Assembly: GCF_010729895.1 (NCBI RefSeq)
Contig: NZ_AP022612.1
Location: 4,278,001 to 4,342,000 of the forward strand
Direction: 5' to 3'
DNA from: Mycolicibacterium confluentis
GTDB lineage: Bacteria; Actinomycetota; Actinomycetes; Mycobacteriales; Mycobacteriaceae
DNA: 64,000 nt
Below, one piece after another: positions 18,642 to 26,386 of the stretch; within the stretch, counting starts at the first letter, position 1, and the number at the start of each line of letters is the position of its first letter. A program made the translations under genes and the position numbers. The notes under the pieces are model-generated. The model saw only the letters and a list, made by a program, of their open reading frames with translations. It was not told where the DNA came from and searched no databases.

Positions 18642-19105
18642 CCACCTACATCCTGCCGCTGCTGCTGATCGGCGCGCTGTCCAGTTGCGGTGTCTACATG
18701 CTGCTGGAACGCAACCTGACCCGCATGCTGTTGGGTCTGCTCCTGATCGGCAACTCCATCAACCTGCTGATCCTCACGGTCGGCGGTCCCGCGGGCAACC
18801 CGCCCGTGCGCGGACGCACCAGCGGGGATCAGACGACGACGGCCGACCCGTTGGCGCAGGCGATGATCCTCACCGCGATCGTCATCACGCTGGGTGTCGC
18901 GGCATTCGTGCTGGCATTGACCTACCGGTCCTACCGATTGACCACCGCCGAAGAAGTCGCCGACGACATCGAGGATGCGCGCGTGTCGAAGCTCAAGGAG
19001 TCCGACGCGGCCGACGAAGACGAATCCGACCTCATCGCCACCCATCCCGACACCGACGAACCGGACGAACTCGACGCCCTGCCCGGCCGGGAGGGGTCCC
19101 GATGA
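18638..19105 (+). CDS. mrpC: Na+/H+ antiporter subunit C
   Basis: A 155-residue NuoK-like membrane protein with three TM helices: ILPLLLIGALSSCGVYMLL, MLLGLLLIGNSINLLILTV, and the segment around AMILTAIVITLGVAAF. An acidic cytosolic tail of about 45 residues follows. It is the MrpC subunit, forming the small-subunit core of the antiporter with MrpF/G. Start ATG overlaps the mrpA stop (ATGA) and the stop overlaps mrpD. Confidence 0.93.
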   Translation: MTTYILPLLLIGALSSCGVYMLLERNLTRMLLGLLLIGNSINLLILTVGGPAGNPPVRGRTSGDQTTTADPLAQAMILTAIVITLGVAAFVLALTYRSYRLTTAEEVADDIEDARVSKLKESDAADEDESDLIATHPDTDEPDELDALPGREGSR

Positions 19106-20709
19106 CGCCGCATCTCGGCGCGGTGCTCACGCCGCTGCCCTTCCTCATCCCGATGATTGCGGCCGCGCTGACGCTGTTCGCGGGTCGCCGCCCCAGGCTG
19201 CAGCGGTTCCTCACGCTCGGCGCGCTGGTCTCGGTGGTCATCGTGTGCGCCGTGCTGGTGTACCTGACCGACCGCTTCGGCACCATCGCGGTGCAGGTCG
19301 GCGGCTGGGGTCCGACCGAACCGGGCATGGGACCCCTGGGCATCACCCTTGTGGTGGACCGGCTTTCGGCCCTGATGCTCGTGGTCTCGTCGATCGTGCT
19401 GCTGGCGGTGGTCTTCTACGCCATCGGCCAGGGCATCCGGGACGGCGACGAACGCCAACCCGTGTCGATCTTCCTGCCCACCTACCTGGTGCTGTCGGCG
19501 GGCGTGTGCAACGCCTTCCTGGCCGGTGACCTGTTCAACCTCTTCGTGGGCTTCGAGGTGCTGCTCACCGCGAGCTTCGTGCTCCTGACGCTCGGCGCCA
19601 GCAAGGAACGCGTGCGCGCCGGCATCTCCTACGTCATGGTGTCGATGGTCTCGTCGCTGATCTTCCTGTTCGGGCTCGCGCTGGTCTATGCGGCCACCGG
19701 AACCCTGAACATGGCCGAGGTGGCGCTGCGCCTCGACGACGTCACCGAGGGCACCCGCACTGCGATCTTCGCGGTGCTGCTCGTGGCCTTCGGCATCAAG
19801 GCCGCGGTCTTCCCGCTGTCGACCTGGCTTCCGGACTCCTACCCCACCGCGCCTGCACCCGTCACCGCGGTCTTCGCGGGCCTGCTCACCAAGGTCGGTG
19901 TCTACGCGATCATCCGTGCGCACACGCTGCTGTTCCCGGGCGGGCAGATGGACCGCATCCTGCTGGTGGCCGCACTGTTGACGATGCTCGTCGGCATCCT
20001 CGGTGCCATCGCGCAGAACGACATCAAACGTCTGCTGTCGTTCACCCTGGTCAGCCACATCGGGTACATGGTCTTCGGCATCGCGCTGTCCAGCGCGCTG
20101 GGCATGTCCGGCGCCATCTACTACGTCGCACACCACATCATCGTGCAGACCACGCTGTTCCTGGTGGTGGGACTCATCGAGCGCCAGGCAGGCGCATCGA
20201 CGCTGCGCCGCCTCGGCGGTCTGGCCGCCGCGAGTCCGCTGTTGGCGTTCGTCTTCGTCGTGCCCGCGCTGAACCTCGGCGGCATACCGCCGTTCTCGGG
20301 GTTCATCGGCAAGGTCGCACTGCTGGAGGCCGGCGGGGAGAGCGGCAGCGTGCTGGCCTGGATTCTGGTCGCGGGTTCTGTCGTGACGAGCCTGCTGACG
20401 CTGTACGTCGTGGCCCGGGTGTGGACCAAGGCGTTCTGGCGGGCCCGGGCCGATGCGCCCGAGGGTGAGCTGTCGGCCGCGGCGCCGTCGGTACTGCTCG
20501 CCGACCTCGACGACGACGTGACGTTCGCCGACCGCGACGACGTCGGCCGGATGCCCATCGGCATGGTGGTGCCGACGATGGCGCTGATCGCGGTCGGGTT
20601 GGCGCTGACGGTGTTCGCCGGGCCGATCTTCGCCTACAGCGAGCGGACCGCAGCCGAGGTCATCAACCGCGACGAGTACATCGCCGCTGTGGTGGGTGAG
20701 TACCGATGA
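19102..20709 (+). CDS. mrpD: Na+/H+ antiporter subunit D
   Basis: A 535-residue ND2/NuoN-like antiporter module with about 14 TM helices. Conserved elements include the acidic GFEVLLTASFVLL segment, GIKAAVFPLSTWLPDSYPTA with the functional Lys, and NDIKRLLSFTLVSHIGYM. It forms a second proton pathway in the Mrp complex. The start ATG 19102 overlaps the mrpC stop; a longer in-frame reading merely extends into mrpC. A charged loop of about 70 residues precedes the last TM. Confidence 0.93.
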   Translation: MTPHLGAVLTPLPFLIPMIAAALTLFAGRRPRLQRFLTLGALVSVVIVCAVLVYLTDRFGTIAVQVGGWGPTEPGMGPLGITLVVDRLSALMLVVSSIVLLAVVFYAIGQGIRDGDERQPVSIFLPTYLVLSAGVCNAFLAGDLFNLFVGFEVLLTASFVLLTLGASKERVRAGISYVMVSMVSSLIFLFGLALVYAATGTLNMAEVALRLDDVTEGTRTAIFAVLLVAFGIKAAVFPLSTWLPDSYPTAPAPVTAVFAGLLTKVGVYAIIRAHTLLFPGGQMDRILLVAALLTMLVGILGAIAQNDIKRLLSFTLVSHIGYMVFGIALSSALGMSGAIYYVAHHIIVQTTLFLVVGLIERQAGASTLRRLGGLAAASPLLAFVFVVPALNLGGIPPFSGFIGKVALLEAGGESGSVLAWILVAGSVVTSLLTLYVVARVWTKAFWRARADAPEGELSAAAPSVLLADLDDDVTFADRDDVGRMPIGMVVPTMALIAVGLALTVFAGPIFAYSERTAAEVINRDEYIAAVVGEYR

Positions 20710-21278
20710 AACAACCGACCGCGCGCTGGGCCTTACTGCGCATCTGGATCCTGGTCTGGCTGGTGATGGTTTGGCTCCTGCTGTGGGGCAACATTTCGGC
20801 GGCCAACGTGATCAGCGGCCTTGCCGTCGCCCTGGTGGTCACACTGCTGCTGCCGTTGCCGCCGGTTCCCGTCGAGGGCCGCGTGCATCTGCTGTCCCTG
20901 GCCAACCTCATCATCCAGGTCGCCTTCTCCCTGGTGGTCTCCAGTACGCAGGTCGCCTGGCTGGCCATCAGACCGGCCAAGCCGCCGTTGGCCGCTGTTC
21001 TGCGTGCGCACCTCAACCTCAAGTCCGATCTGGTGCTGGCGCTGGCGGTCAGCATCCTGAACCTCGTGCCGGGTTCGATCGTGCTCGAGATCGATCAGGT
21101 GCGGCGGATGATCTATGTGCACGTCATCGACGCCGGTTCGGAAAAGGCCGTGAGCAGCTTCTACCGGCAGGTCGCCAAGGTCGAGCGCCTGTTGATCCGG
21201 GCATTCGAACGCGACAACGAGTGGCGGCCCGCGGCGCGGGATGAGGACGCCGGAATGGACGGGGTGGATCGCGCATGA
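20706..21278 (+). CDS. mrpE: Na+/H+ antiporter subunit E
   Basis: A 190-residue MrpE. An N-terminal hydrophobic stretch (LVWLVMVWLLLWGNISAAN) and a second TM pair are followed by a cytosolic domain with NLVPGSIVLEID and VHVID, typical of the family. It is needed for assembly or activity of the antiporter. ATG overlaps the mrpD stop by 4 nt; its stop overlaps mrpF by 4 nt. Confidence 0.92.
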   Translation: MKQPTARWALLRIWILVWLVMVWLLLWGNISAANVISGLAVALVVTLLLPLPPVPVEGRVHLLSLANLIIQVAFSLVVSSTQVAWLAIRPAKPPLAAVLRAHLNLKSDLVLALAVSILNLVPGSIVLEIDQVRRMIYVHVIDAGSEKAVSSFYRQVAKVERLLIRAFERDNEWRPAARDEDAGMDGVDRA

Positions 21279-21547
21279 ATACCGTCTGGGTGATCGCCGC
21301 GGTGATGCTGTCGTTGGCAGCCGCGGTCACGATGTTCCGGCTTCTCGCCGGGCCGAGCACGCTGGACCGACTGGTCGCACTCGACACCATGATCGCGGTG
21401 ACGATGTGCGCGATCGGCACTTGGGCGGCCTTCAGCCTGGACACCACGGTGCTCTACAGCCTGGCGGCCCTGGCCCTGATCAGCTTTGTGGGCTCGGTCA
21501 GCATCGCGAGGTTCCGCGTGCGCGACATCGAGGGGCCGAACAAGTGA
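21275..21547 (+). CDS. mrpF: Na+/H+ antiporter subunit F
   Basis: A 90-residue MrpF with three TM helices and the family motif RLLAGPSTLDRLVALDTM between TM1 and TM2. It is a small structural subunit of the Mrp complex. Four-base overlaps with both neighbours. Confidence 0.93.
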   Translation: MNTVWVIAAVMLSLAAAVTMFRLLAGPSTLDRLVALDTMIAVTMCAIGTWAAFSLDTTVLYSLAALALISFVGSVSIARFRVRDIEGPNK

Positions 21548-21876
21548 ACATCCTCGACATCGTCTGCGCGGTCATGGTTCTGGGCGGTTCGGCGCTCGCG
21601 CTGACCGCGGCGATCGGCGTGGTCCGATTCCGCGACACCCTGTCCCGCATGCACTCGGCGACCAAACCGCAGGTGCTCGGCCTTCTGCTGGTCCTCATCG
21701 GTGCGGCCATCCGACTGCGCGGGCATCCCGACGTCGGCATGATCATCCTGACCGGCCTGTTCACCGTCATCACCGCACCCGTCGTCGCACAGCGCGTGGG
21801 CCAGCTGGCCTACCGCGAACAGAATCTCAAGGATCAGTTGGCCGTCGATGAGATGCGCGACTACGACAACGACTGA
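21544..21876 (+). CDS. mrpG: Na+/H+ antiporter subunit G
   Basis: A 110-residue MrpG with three TM helices and the family signature GVVRFRDTLSRMHSATKPQ. GTG 21544 overlaps the mrpF stop (GTGA). It is the last gene of the operon and ends 19 bases before the convergent regulator gene. Confidence 0.93.
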   Translation: MNILDIVCAVMVLGGSALALTAAIGVVRFRDTLSRMHSATKPQVLGLLLVLIGAAIRLRGHPDVGMIILTGLFTVITAPVVAQRVGQLAYREQNLKDQLAVDEMRDYDND

Positions 21877-21895
21877 GCACCGCGCAGACTGACGG

Positions 21896-22969
21896 TCAGG
21901 TCGCGCGGGCCAGGTGCTCCCGGATCTCGTCCTGCCCGTCCGGTGGAAGCTCCAGGATCATCGTCACGATGCGCCGCACCTGGGGGTCGTGCGCCAACTG
22001 CAGCCAGCGCAGGTCGGCGTCGAGACGGACCAGGTACTGCAGATCCTCGCGGTCGTACGCATCGTCGAAGTACACCGGGCGGACACCGAAGAACTCGGCG
22101 AGCGCGATCACGGCCTGCTCCGACGGGCGCCTGCGCACGCCGCTGCGAAGTTGGGACATGTACGGCGCTGAGACGTGCACGCCCTTCTCGGCGAGCGCCC
22201 GCAGCACCTCGGAATTGGTGTAGGCACCGTTACCGGGGGCCCGGATCGCGGCGAACAGTCGGTTGAGACGGTCGGCGAAGGAGCCACCGATGCCGGCCAA
22301 TGCCCGCACACTCCCGGCGTGGCGGTCCACACCGTTCCGCCGGCCACCCTGTGGCGAACGTCCGCTCCGGTGCAGGTCTGCGGTGATGTCGCGTGCGATG
22401 CACAGGATCTGACGGACCTGACCGTCGGAGTCGATGATCGGCGACAACAGGTTCTCCCAGTACTGCAGGCTGCCGCCGCGGCGCGTCGTCATGCCGACGA
22501 ACGTGGCGCGGTCACCACCGACCGCGCTGTGCAGCGCGCGCAGGCCCCGGCCGCGGATCTCCTCCGGCAGCAGTTCGAGCCACGGCATCCCGAATTCGAC
22601 CTCGTCCTCGGGGAGTTTCATCGCCACACAGCCGGCCCGGTTGGCGTGCAGCAGGGTGCCGTCGACACGGATGATCATGATGCAGTCGGTGCCGGCCTGC
22701 CACTCCCGGGACGGTGCCACCTTCGCGGCCGTCAGGTCCGCGTCGGCCGACAACTTCCACAGCGCATTCCGGCCCCGACTCTCGAGCTTGACCACCTCAC
22801 CTCGCTTCTCCAGGATCGCCAGGCTGCGATAAAGGGTCTCGTTCATCACCGCCACGTTGAAGTTCTCGTCGAGGTGCCGACGCAGCTGGCTCGTGGACAG
22901 GGTCGGCCCCGCATTCGTCAGTGCAGTCACGATCAGGCCCCGCACGGCCTCACCGCCCGCCACCGTCAC
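21896..22969 (-). CDS. Winged helix-PAS-EspR-like HTH fusion regulator
   Basis: A 357-residue protein from GTG 22969. Residues ~1-75 look like a winged-helix domain (TLSTSQLRRHLDENF, LYRSLAILEKRGEVV). Residues ~85-190 are a PAS domain (CIMIIRVDGTLLHANRAG, WENLLSPIIDSDG, LCIARDIT). The last ~125 residues resemble the nucleoid regulator EspR: RLNRLFAAI, SAPYMSQLRSG, ALAEFFGVRPVYF and a C-terminal dimerisation-like helix. It is likely a signal-sensing transcription factor. Upstream GTG/ATG codons to 23101 exist but add a Cys-containing segment with no family similarity; the exact start is uncertain. Convergent with the Mrp operon. The signal and targets are unknown. Confidence 0.75.
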   Translation of the reverse strand: MTVAGGEAVRGLIVTALTNAGPTLSTSQLRRHLDENFNVAVMNETLYRSLAILEKRGEVVKLESRGRNALWKLSADADLTAAKVAPSREWQAGTDCIMIIRVDGTLLHANRAGCVAMKLPEDEVEFGMPWLELLPEEIRGRGLRALHSAVGGDRATFVGMTTRRGGSLQYWENLLSPIIDSDGQVRQILCIARDITADLHRSGRSPQGGRRNGVDRHAGSVRALAGIGGSFADRLNRLFAAIRAPGNGAYTNSEVLRALAEKGVHVSAPYMSQLRSGVRRRPSEQAVIALAEFFGVRPVYFDDAYDREDLQYLVRLDADLRWLQLAHDPQVRRIVTMILELPPDGQDEIREHLARAT

Positions 22970-23268
22970 CGTCGGGCCCCCGCGGTTGAATCGGTCGCAA
23001 ACACGTCGCGCCGCCAGTGTCCGATAGCCAGGTTTGCCAGCGCCCCACCGGAGGTCGGTCCCGCAGACATACTGACGCCGGGGTAAGCCGCCGATCTCCA
23101 CTCAGCCAGCGCCTCCCACCCCCGCGACGCAGCAAACTGGACTACACGAAATCGACACCCCGAGGCCCACACCCTGGCGAACATTGCCTGCGCCCCAAGG
23201 GGTCGCCACTGCCGGCCTGCGCGCGGCCCGTAGGGCCTGGGCCTTCTCGCACACAGGGCAGAAAGGTC

Positions 23269-23316
23269 ATGAAGACGCGCCTTCTGGTCACACGTCGACA
23301 CCACCGAGAGGTCTGA
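23269..23316 (+). CDS. Possible 15-residue leader peptide
   Basis: ATG 23269 follows AGAAAGG (23259-23265) and encodes MKTRLLVTRRHHREV before TGA. The LVTRRH core recalls actinobacterial upstream peptides (RLVTRRH-type) found in front of sulphur-assimilation genes, but no Cys run is present and the next gene is 140 bases away. Kept only as a candidate. Confidence 0.25.
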   Translation: MKTRLLVTRRHHREV

Positions 23317-23382
23317 CTTCACGCTCTCCACATCAGCCATGTGACCCTGATCATCAGCCGTGCGCAATGGTCAAACCCATGA

Positions 23383-23398
23383 GCCATCACCTGATGGC
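23383..23398 (+). promoter_or_regulatory. 7-bp dyad, candidate operator of the MerR-STAND gene
   Basis: GCCATCA-CC-TGATGGC is a perfect inverted repeat about 21 bases upstream of the TAGACT -10 (23420-23425), i.e. roughly -49 to -34 relative to the predicted TSS. Its position suits an autoregulatory activator or repressor. Confidence 0.45.
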
Positions 23399-23419
23399 AC
23401 CCGAACCAGCAACTCACGC

Positions 23420-23425
23420 TAGACT
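23420..23425 (+). promoter_or_regulatory. -10 hexamer TAGACT of the MerR-STAND gene
   Basis: TANNNT-type hexamer giving a predicted TSS at about 23432 and a 24-base leader with AGGA before GTG 23456. Confidence 0.45.
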
Positions 23426-23455
23426 CGCTGATGGCTGCATACGGGGGCAGGATGG

Positions 23456-25741
23456 GTGGCACTATTGGCCGACGGAATGACGATCGACGAGTTCGCTAGA
23501 GCGACGAACACGTCGGCCCGTAACGTGCGCGCCTATCACGAACGCGGAATCCTGCCGCCACCGCGGATGGTGGGCCGCACCGGGTTCTACGAGGAGATCC
23601 ATCTGGATCGGATGGCCGCCATCCAGGCACTGCAGGCCGAAGGGTTCTCGCTGGCGTCCCTGCGCGCGCTGTTCGACGCATGGGAGGCCGGCGCCAGCCT
23701 CGACGATGTCGTGGGAGCCAAACACGCGCCGGTCGCCACCCGCAGCGGCGCCATCGACGTCTCGGCGCTGTACCCGCTGACCAAGTTCCGCCGCCCCGAC
23801 GCCCGGGACGAGCACGTGCCACGCACCCGTCCGCTCAGCCTGCTGCCGGGCGCGGACAGCCCGCACATCCTGCTGAGCGCGCCGGGCGGCAGCGGCAAGT
23901 CCATCCTGGCGGCCGAACTGCTCAAAACCCTTCCCGGCGTGGGCGCCTGGGTGTCACTCGACGCCGACGACGACGAACCCAGCAGGTTCTGGACCGCTGT
24001 CCTGATCGCGGCCCGGACCTCGGTCCCCGATTTCGGCGACGAACTGCTCGGTCGCCTCGTGGGCGGCGGCAGTCTCGACACCGCACTGATCGACGCCGCC
24101 GATGCACTCTCGGCGCGCACCGAACCGCTCACGGTCGTCGTCGACGATCTGCACAACATCTCCGGCACCGCGGTGATGAGCCAACTGCAGTGGTTCCTGA
24201 CACACGTCAGCCCGGCGCAGTGCCGGCTGCTGCTGTGCTCCCGCACGCGCCCGCAGATGTCCACGGCGAGGCTCGCGATGGGTGGACACCTGGTCATCCT
24301 CAACACCGAGGACCTGGCCTTCGACGAGGACGAGACCGCGGCGCTGCTCATCGACCGGCTCGGGGTGCCGTTGGCGCCGGCCGAGATCCACACCGTCGTC
24401 GCCCAGACCGACGGCTGGCCCGCCGGGATCTACCTGACGGGCATGGCGCTGCGCAGTGGTGCACCCGCGACGTCTGTCCTGCAGTCGCTCTCGCGCCCCG
24501 ACCGTCAGACCCACGAGTACTTCTCCGAAGAGGTGCTGGCTTTTCTGGAACCCGCGCACGTGCGCTTCCTCGAGGAGATCGCGCTGCTGGAACGCTTCAA
24601 CGCCGATCTGTGCGACTTCGTGCGGCAGGCCGCGGACTCGCAGCGCCTGCTCGATGAACTGGCCGACAACATGTTCGTGATCGAACTCGACGACGTCGGG
24701 TACTGGAAGCGCCTGCACCATGTGTTCGCGGGCGTGCTGCGGGCCCGGGTCGGCGCGTCGGAGGGGTTGGCGTCCCGGCACATCCGCACCGCCGCGTGGT
24801 GCGAGGAGCACGGACACCTGCCCGCGGCGGTGCACCACCTGGTCGAGGCCGGTGAATTCCAGCGGGCCGCGCGCCTGATCTCGAAGATCTACCCGATGTT
24901 CCTCAACATCAGCAATCAGGGCGCGGTGGTGTCGCAGTGGCTGCACAAGCTGCCGCCTGACCTGTTGACCCGCTCTCCAACGTTGAGCCTGGCGATGGCC
25001 TCAGTTGCGGGTCTGCGCGGGGAGCAGGACGACATGGATGCGTGGGTGGCGACGGTCGAGGCACTGTCCGCCGCGTCGGAGGCGACGCTGACCCGTTCGC
25101 TGCTGATGTTCGTGCGCGGCGCGTTCAACTTCGGCGAGGTCGAACGCGCCCTGCAGTGGGCCTGCTCGGGCTTCGCCCTGTGTCCGCCCGACGACCCGTG
25201 GGCACCCATGCAGGGCGCCTCCCTCGCGCTGCTGCGACTGCGTGTCGGCGGGCCGACGGACGAGGTGCTGTCACTGGCCGATCAGGTCCTGTCCTCAGCC
25301 CACCTGCCAGATCACCCCATCGCGCAGGCCGGTGCATGGGCGATCAAGGCCGTGGTGCTCGCCGAGCGCGGCGACCGCGCGGCAGGACTGGCCGCGGTGC
25401 TGCGAGCCAACGAGATCCGCAGCAGGTCGCGCCTGCACCGCGTGCCGCAGTCGGCCAACACGTGGGCGTCCTCGGCGCGGGCATATCGACTACTGGGCCG
25501 GACCGACTCCGCGGCGGCCGAGGCCGAGGCCGGGCACAAGATCATCGCCGGAGTGTCCGCCGAGAAGGACGCCACGGGTGCGGTGGTTCCGCTGCTGATC
25601 GAACTCATCCACGCGCGCCGCGCACAGGGCCGGGACGCCGACGCACGTCGTCTCGCCGCGGAGGTCCGCCGTCGCCTGCAGGGCATCAACGGTCCGGGCC
25701 TGATGCCGGTCTGGCTGGCCGAGGCCTGCGACGGGCTGTGA
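23456..25741 (+). CDS. MerR-type HTH fused to STAND ATPase with TPR-like tail
   Basis: A 761-residue protein. Residues ~8-75 are a MerR winged helix (MTIDEFARATNTSARNVRAY, GRTGFYEEIHLDRMAAIQAL). Residues ~140-400 are a MalT-like STAND NTPase: Walker A SAPGGSGKSIL, Walker B LTVVVDDLHN, and a sensor segment LLLCSRTRP. The remainder is alpha-helical, TPR-like. Ordinary MalT/LuxR-family regulators carry DNA binding in a C-terminal LuxR HTH; here that domain is absent and a MerR HTH sits at the N-terminus. GTG 23456 has AGGA four bases upstream; ATG 23477 (at MTIDEF) is an alternative. Probably a ligand-gated transcriptional switch; the ligand and targets are unknown. Divergent from the PAS/EspR-like regulator. 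Confidence 0.85.
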   Translation: MALLADGMTIDEFARATNTSARNVRAYHERGILPPPRMVGRTGFYEEIHLDRMAAIQALQAEGFSLASLRALFDAWEAGASLDDVVGAKHAPVATRSGAIDVSALYPLTKFRRPDARDEHVPRTRPLSLLPGADSPHILLSAPGGSGKSILAAELLKTLPGVGAWVSLDADDDEPSRFWTAVLIAARTSVPDFGDELLGRLVGGGSLDTALIDAADALSARTEPLTVVVDDLHNISGTAVMSQLQWFLTHVSPAQCRLLLCSRTRPQMSTARLAMGGHLVILNTEDLAFDEDETAALLIDRLGVPLAPAEIHTVVAQTDGWPAGIYLTGMALRSGAPATSVLQSLSRPDRQTHEYFSEEVLAFLEPAHVRFLEEIALLERFNADLCDFVRQAADSQRLLDELADNMFVIELDDVGYWKRLHHVFAGVLRARVGASEGLASRHIRTAAWCEEHGHLPAAVHHLVEAGEFQRAARLISKIYPMFLNISNQGAVVSQWLHKLPPDLLTRSPTLSLAMASVAGLRGEQDDMDAWVATVEALSAASEATLTRSLLMFVRGAFNFGEVERALQWACSGFALCPPDDPWAPMQGASLALLRLRVGGPTDEVLSLADQVLSSAHLPDHPIAQAGAWAIKAVVLAERGDRAAGLAAVLRANEIRSRSRLHRVPQSANTWASSARAYRLLGRTDSAAAEAEAGHKIIAGVSAEKDATGAVVPLLIELIHARRAQGRDADARRLAAEVRRRLQGINGPGLMPVWLAEACDGL

Positions 25742-25749
25742 TCCCCCGG

Positions 25750-26376
25750 TCAGTCGCCAGACAGTTGGAACTCGACCATGGCGGCCACCGTCTCGACGGC
25801 TTCACGCAACGCGGGCAGGCGCGTCGCGGGTGACGGCGCGGCCAACACCGCGTACCGGTCGGCGGGGTTCATCGGCAGCACCGTCGCCAGCGCGTACAGC
25901 CGACTTCCCGGGTCTTCCGGCATATCACCGAAGACGGCGTCGCGCGGAGGCGTCGGCGTGTTCCGGGCCGAGGCGATGCGCTCCATCAGCCGCATGATCT
26001 GATCCTCGACCGCCCCGATGTCGTCGGCCGTGACGCCCCCGGGTTCATCGGGCCACAACTCGATCGCCGCACGCGGATAGGGATCGTCGGGCAGCCATTC
26101 GGTGACCCGGAACCGTTCCCGCACAACGCATCTGAGTTGGTACTGGCCGTTCCCGTGATCTGCGAAGGTGACGATGTGGGCGAGCGCGCCAATGTCCTCG
26201 CGTTCATCGTCGCCGCCCACTTCGCGTCCTCGGGCGATGAGCACGACACCGAACGCCGGGTCGTCGGCGGCCAGGCAATCCCGCACCAGTGCGCCGTAAC
26301 GCGGTTCGAACACCCGCAATGGCAGTGCCTCGCCCGGCAGGAAGGCGGACTGCAGCGGGAACATCGGTGTCTGCAT
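25750..26376 (-). CDS. Lon N-terminal (substrate-binding) domain protein (Rv0434-like)
   Basis: A 208-residue stand-alone Lon N-domain protein without ATPase or protease modules. Signature segments are MFPLQSAFLPGEALPLRVFEPRY at the N-terminus (given here across residues ~4-26) and FGVVLIARGREVGG. It may bind or deliver proteins, but no function is proven. ATG 26376 lies 10 bases after the upstream ligase stop, and GTG 26379 immediately precedes it; the longer start at 26415 would overlap the ligase. Likely co-transcribed with the carboxylate-amine ligase and sodC, as in M. tuberculosis. Confidence 0.85.
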   Translation of the reverse strand: MQTPMFPLQSAFLPGEALPLRVFEPRYGALVRDCLAADDPAFGVVLIARGREVGGDDEREDIGALAHIVTFADHGNGQYQLRCVVRERFRVTEWLPDDPYPRAAIELWPDEPGGVTADDIGAVEDQIMRLMERIASARNTPTPPRDAVFGDMPEDPGSRLYALATVLPMNPADRYAVLAAPSPATRLPALREAVETVAAMVEFQLSGD

Positions 26377-26386
26377 CACGAACTCG

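Larger units (their letters stand above)
22970..23455. other. Regulatory intergenic region between two fusion regulators
   Basis: This 486-base divergent gap has no convincing full-size gene. It holds a possible 15-codon leader frame (23269-23316), two direct repeats (CATCAGCCATG near 23333 and CATCAGCCGTG near 23352), a 7-bp dyad (23383-23398) and a -10 hexamer (23420-23425) for the MerR-STAND gene. Nothing was recognised in 22970-23250. Confidence 0.5.

Noticed and set aside
22970..23250. Protein-coding gene in the long divergent gap
   Set aside because: Short frames there lack ribosome sites, conserved-looking sequence and sensible codon patterns.
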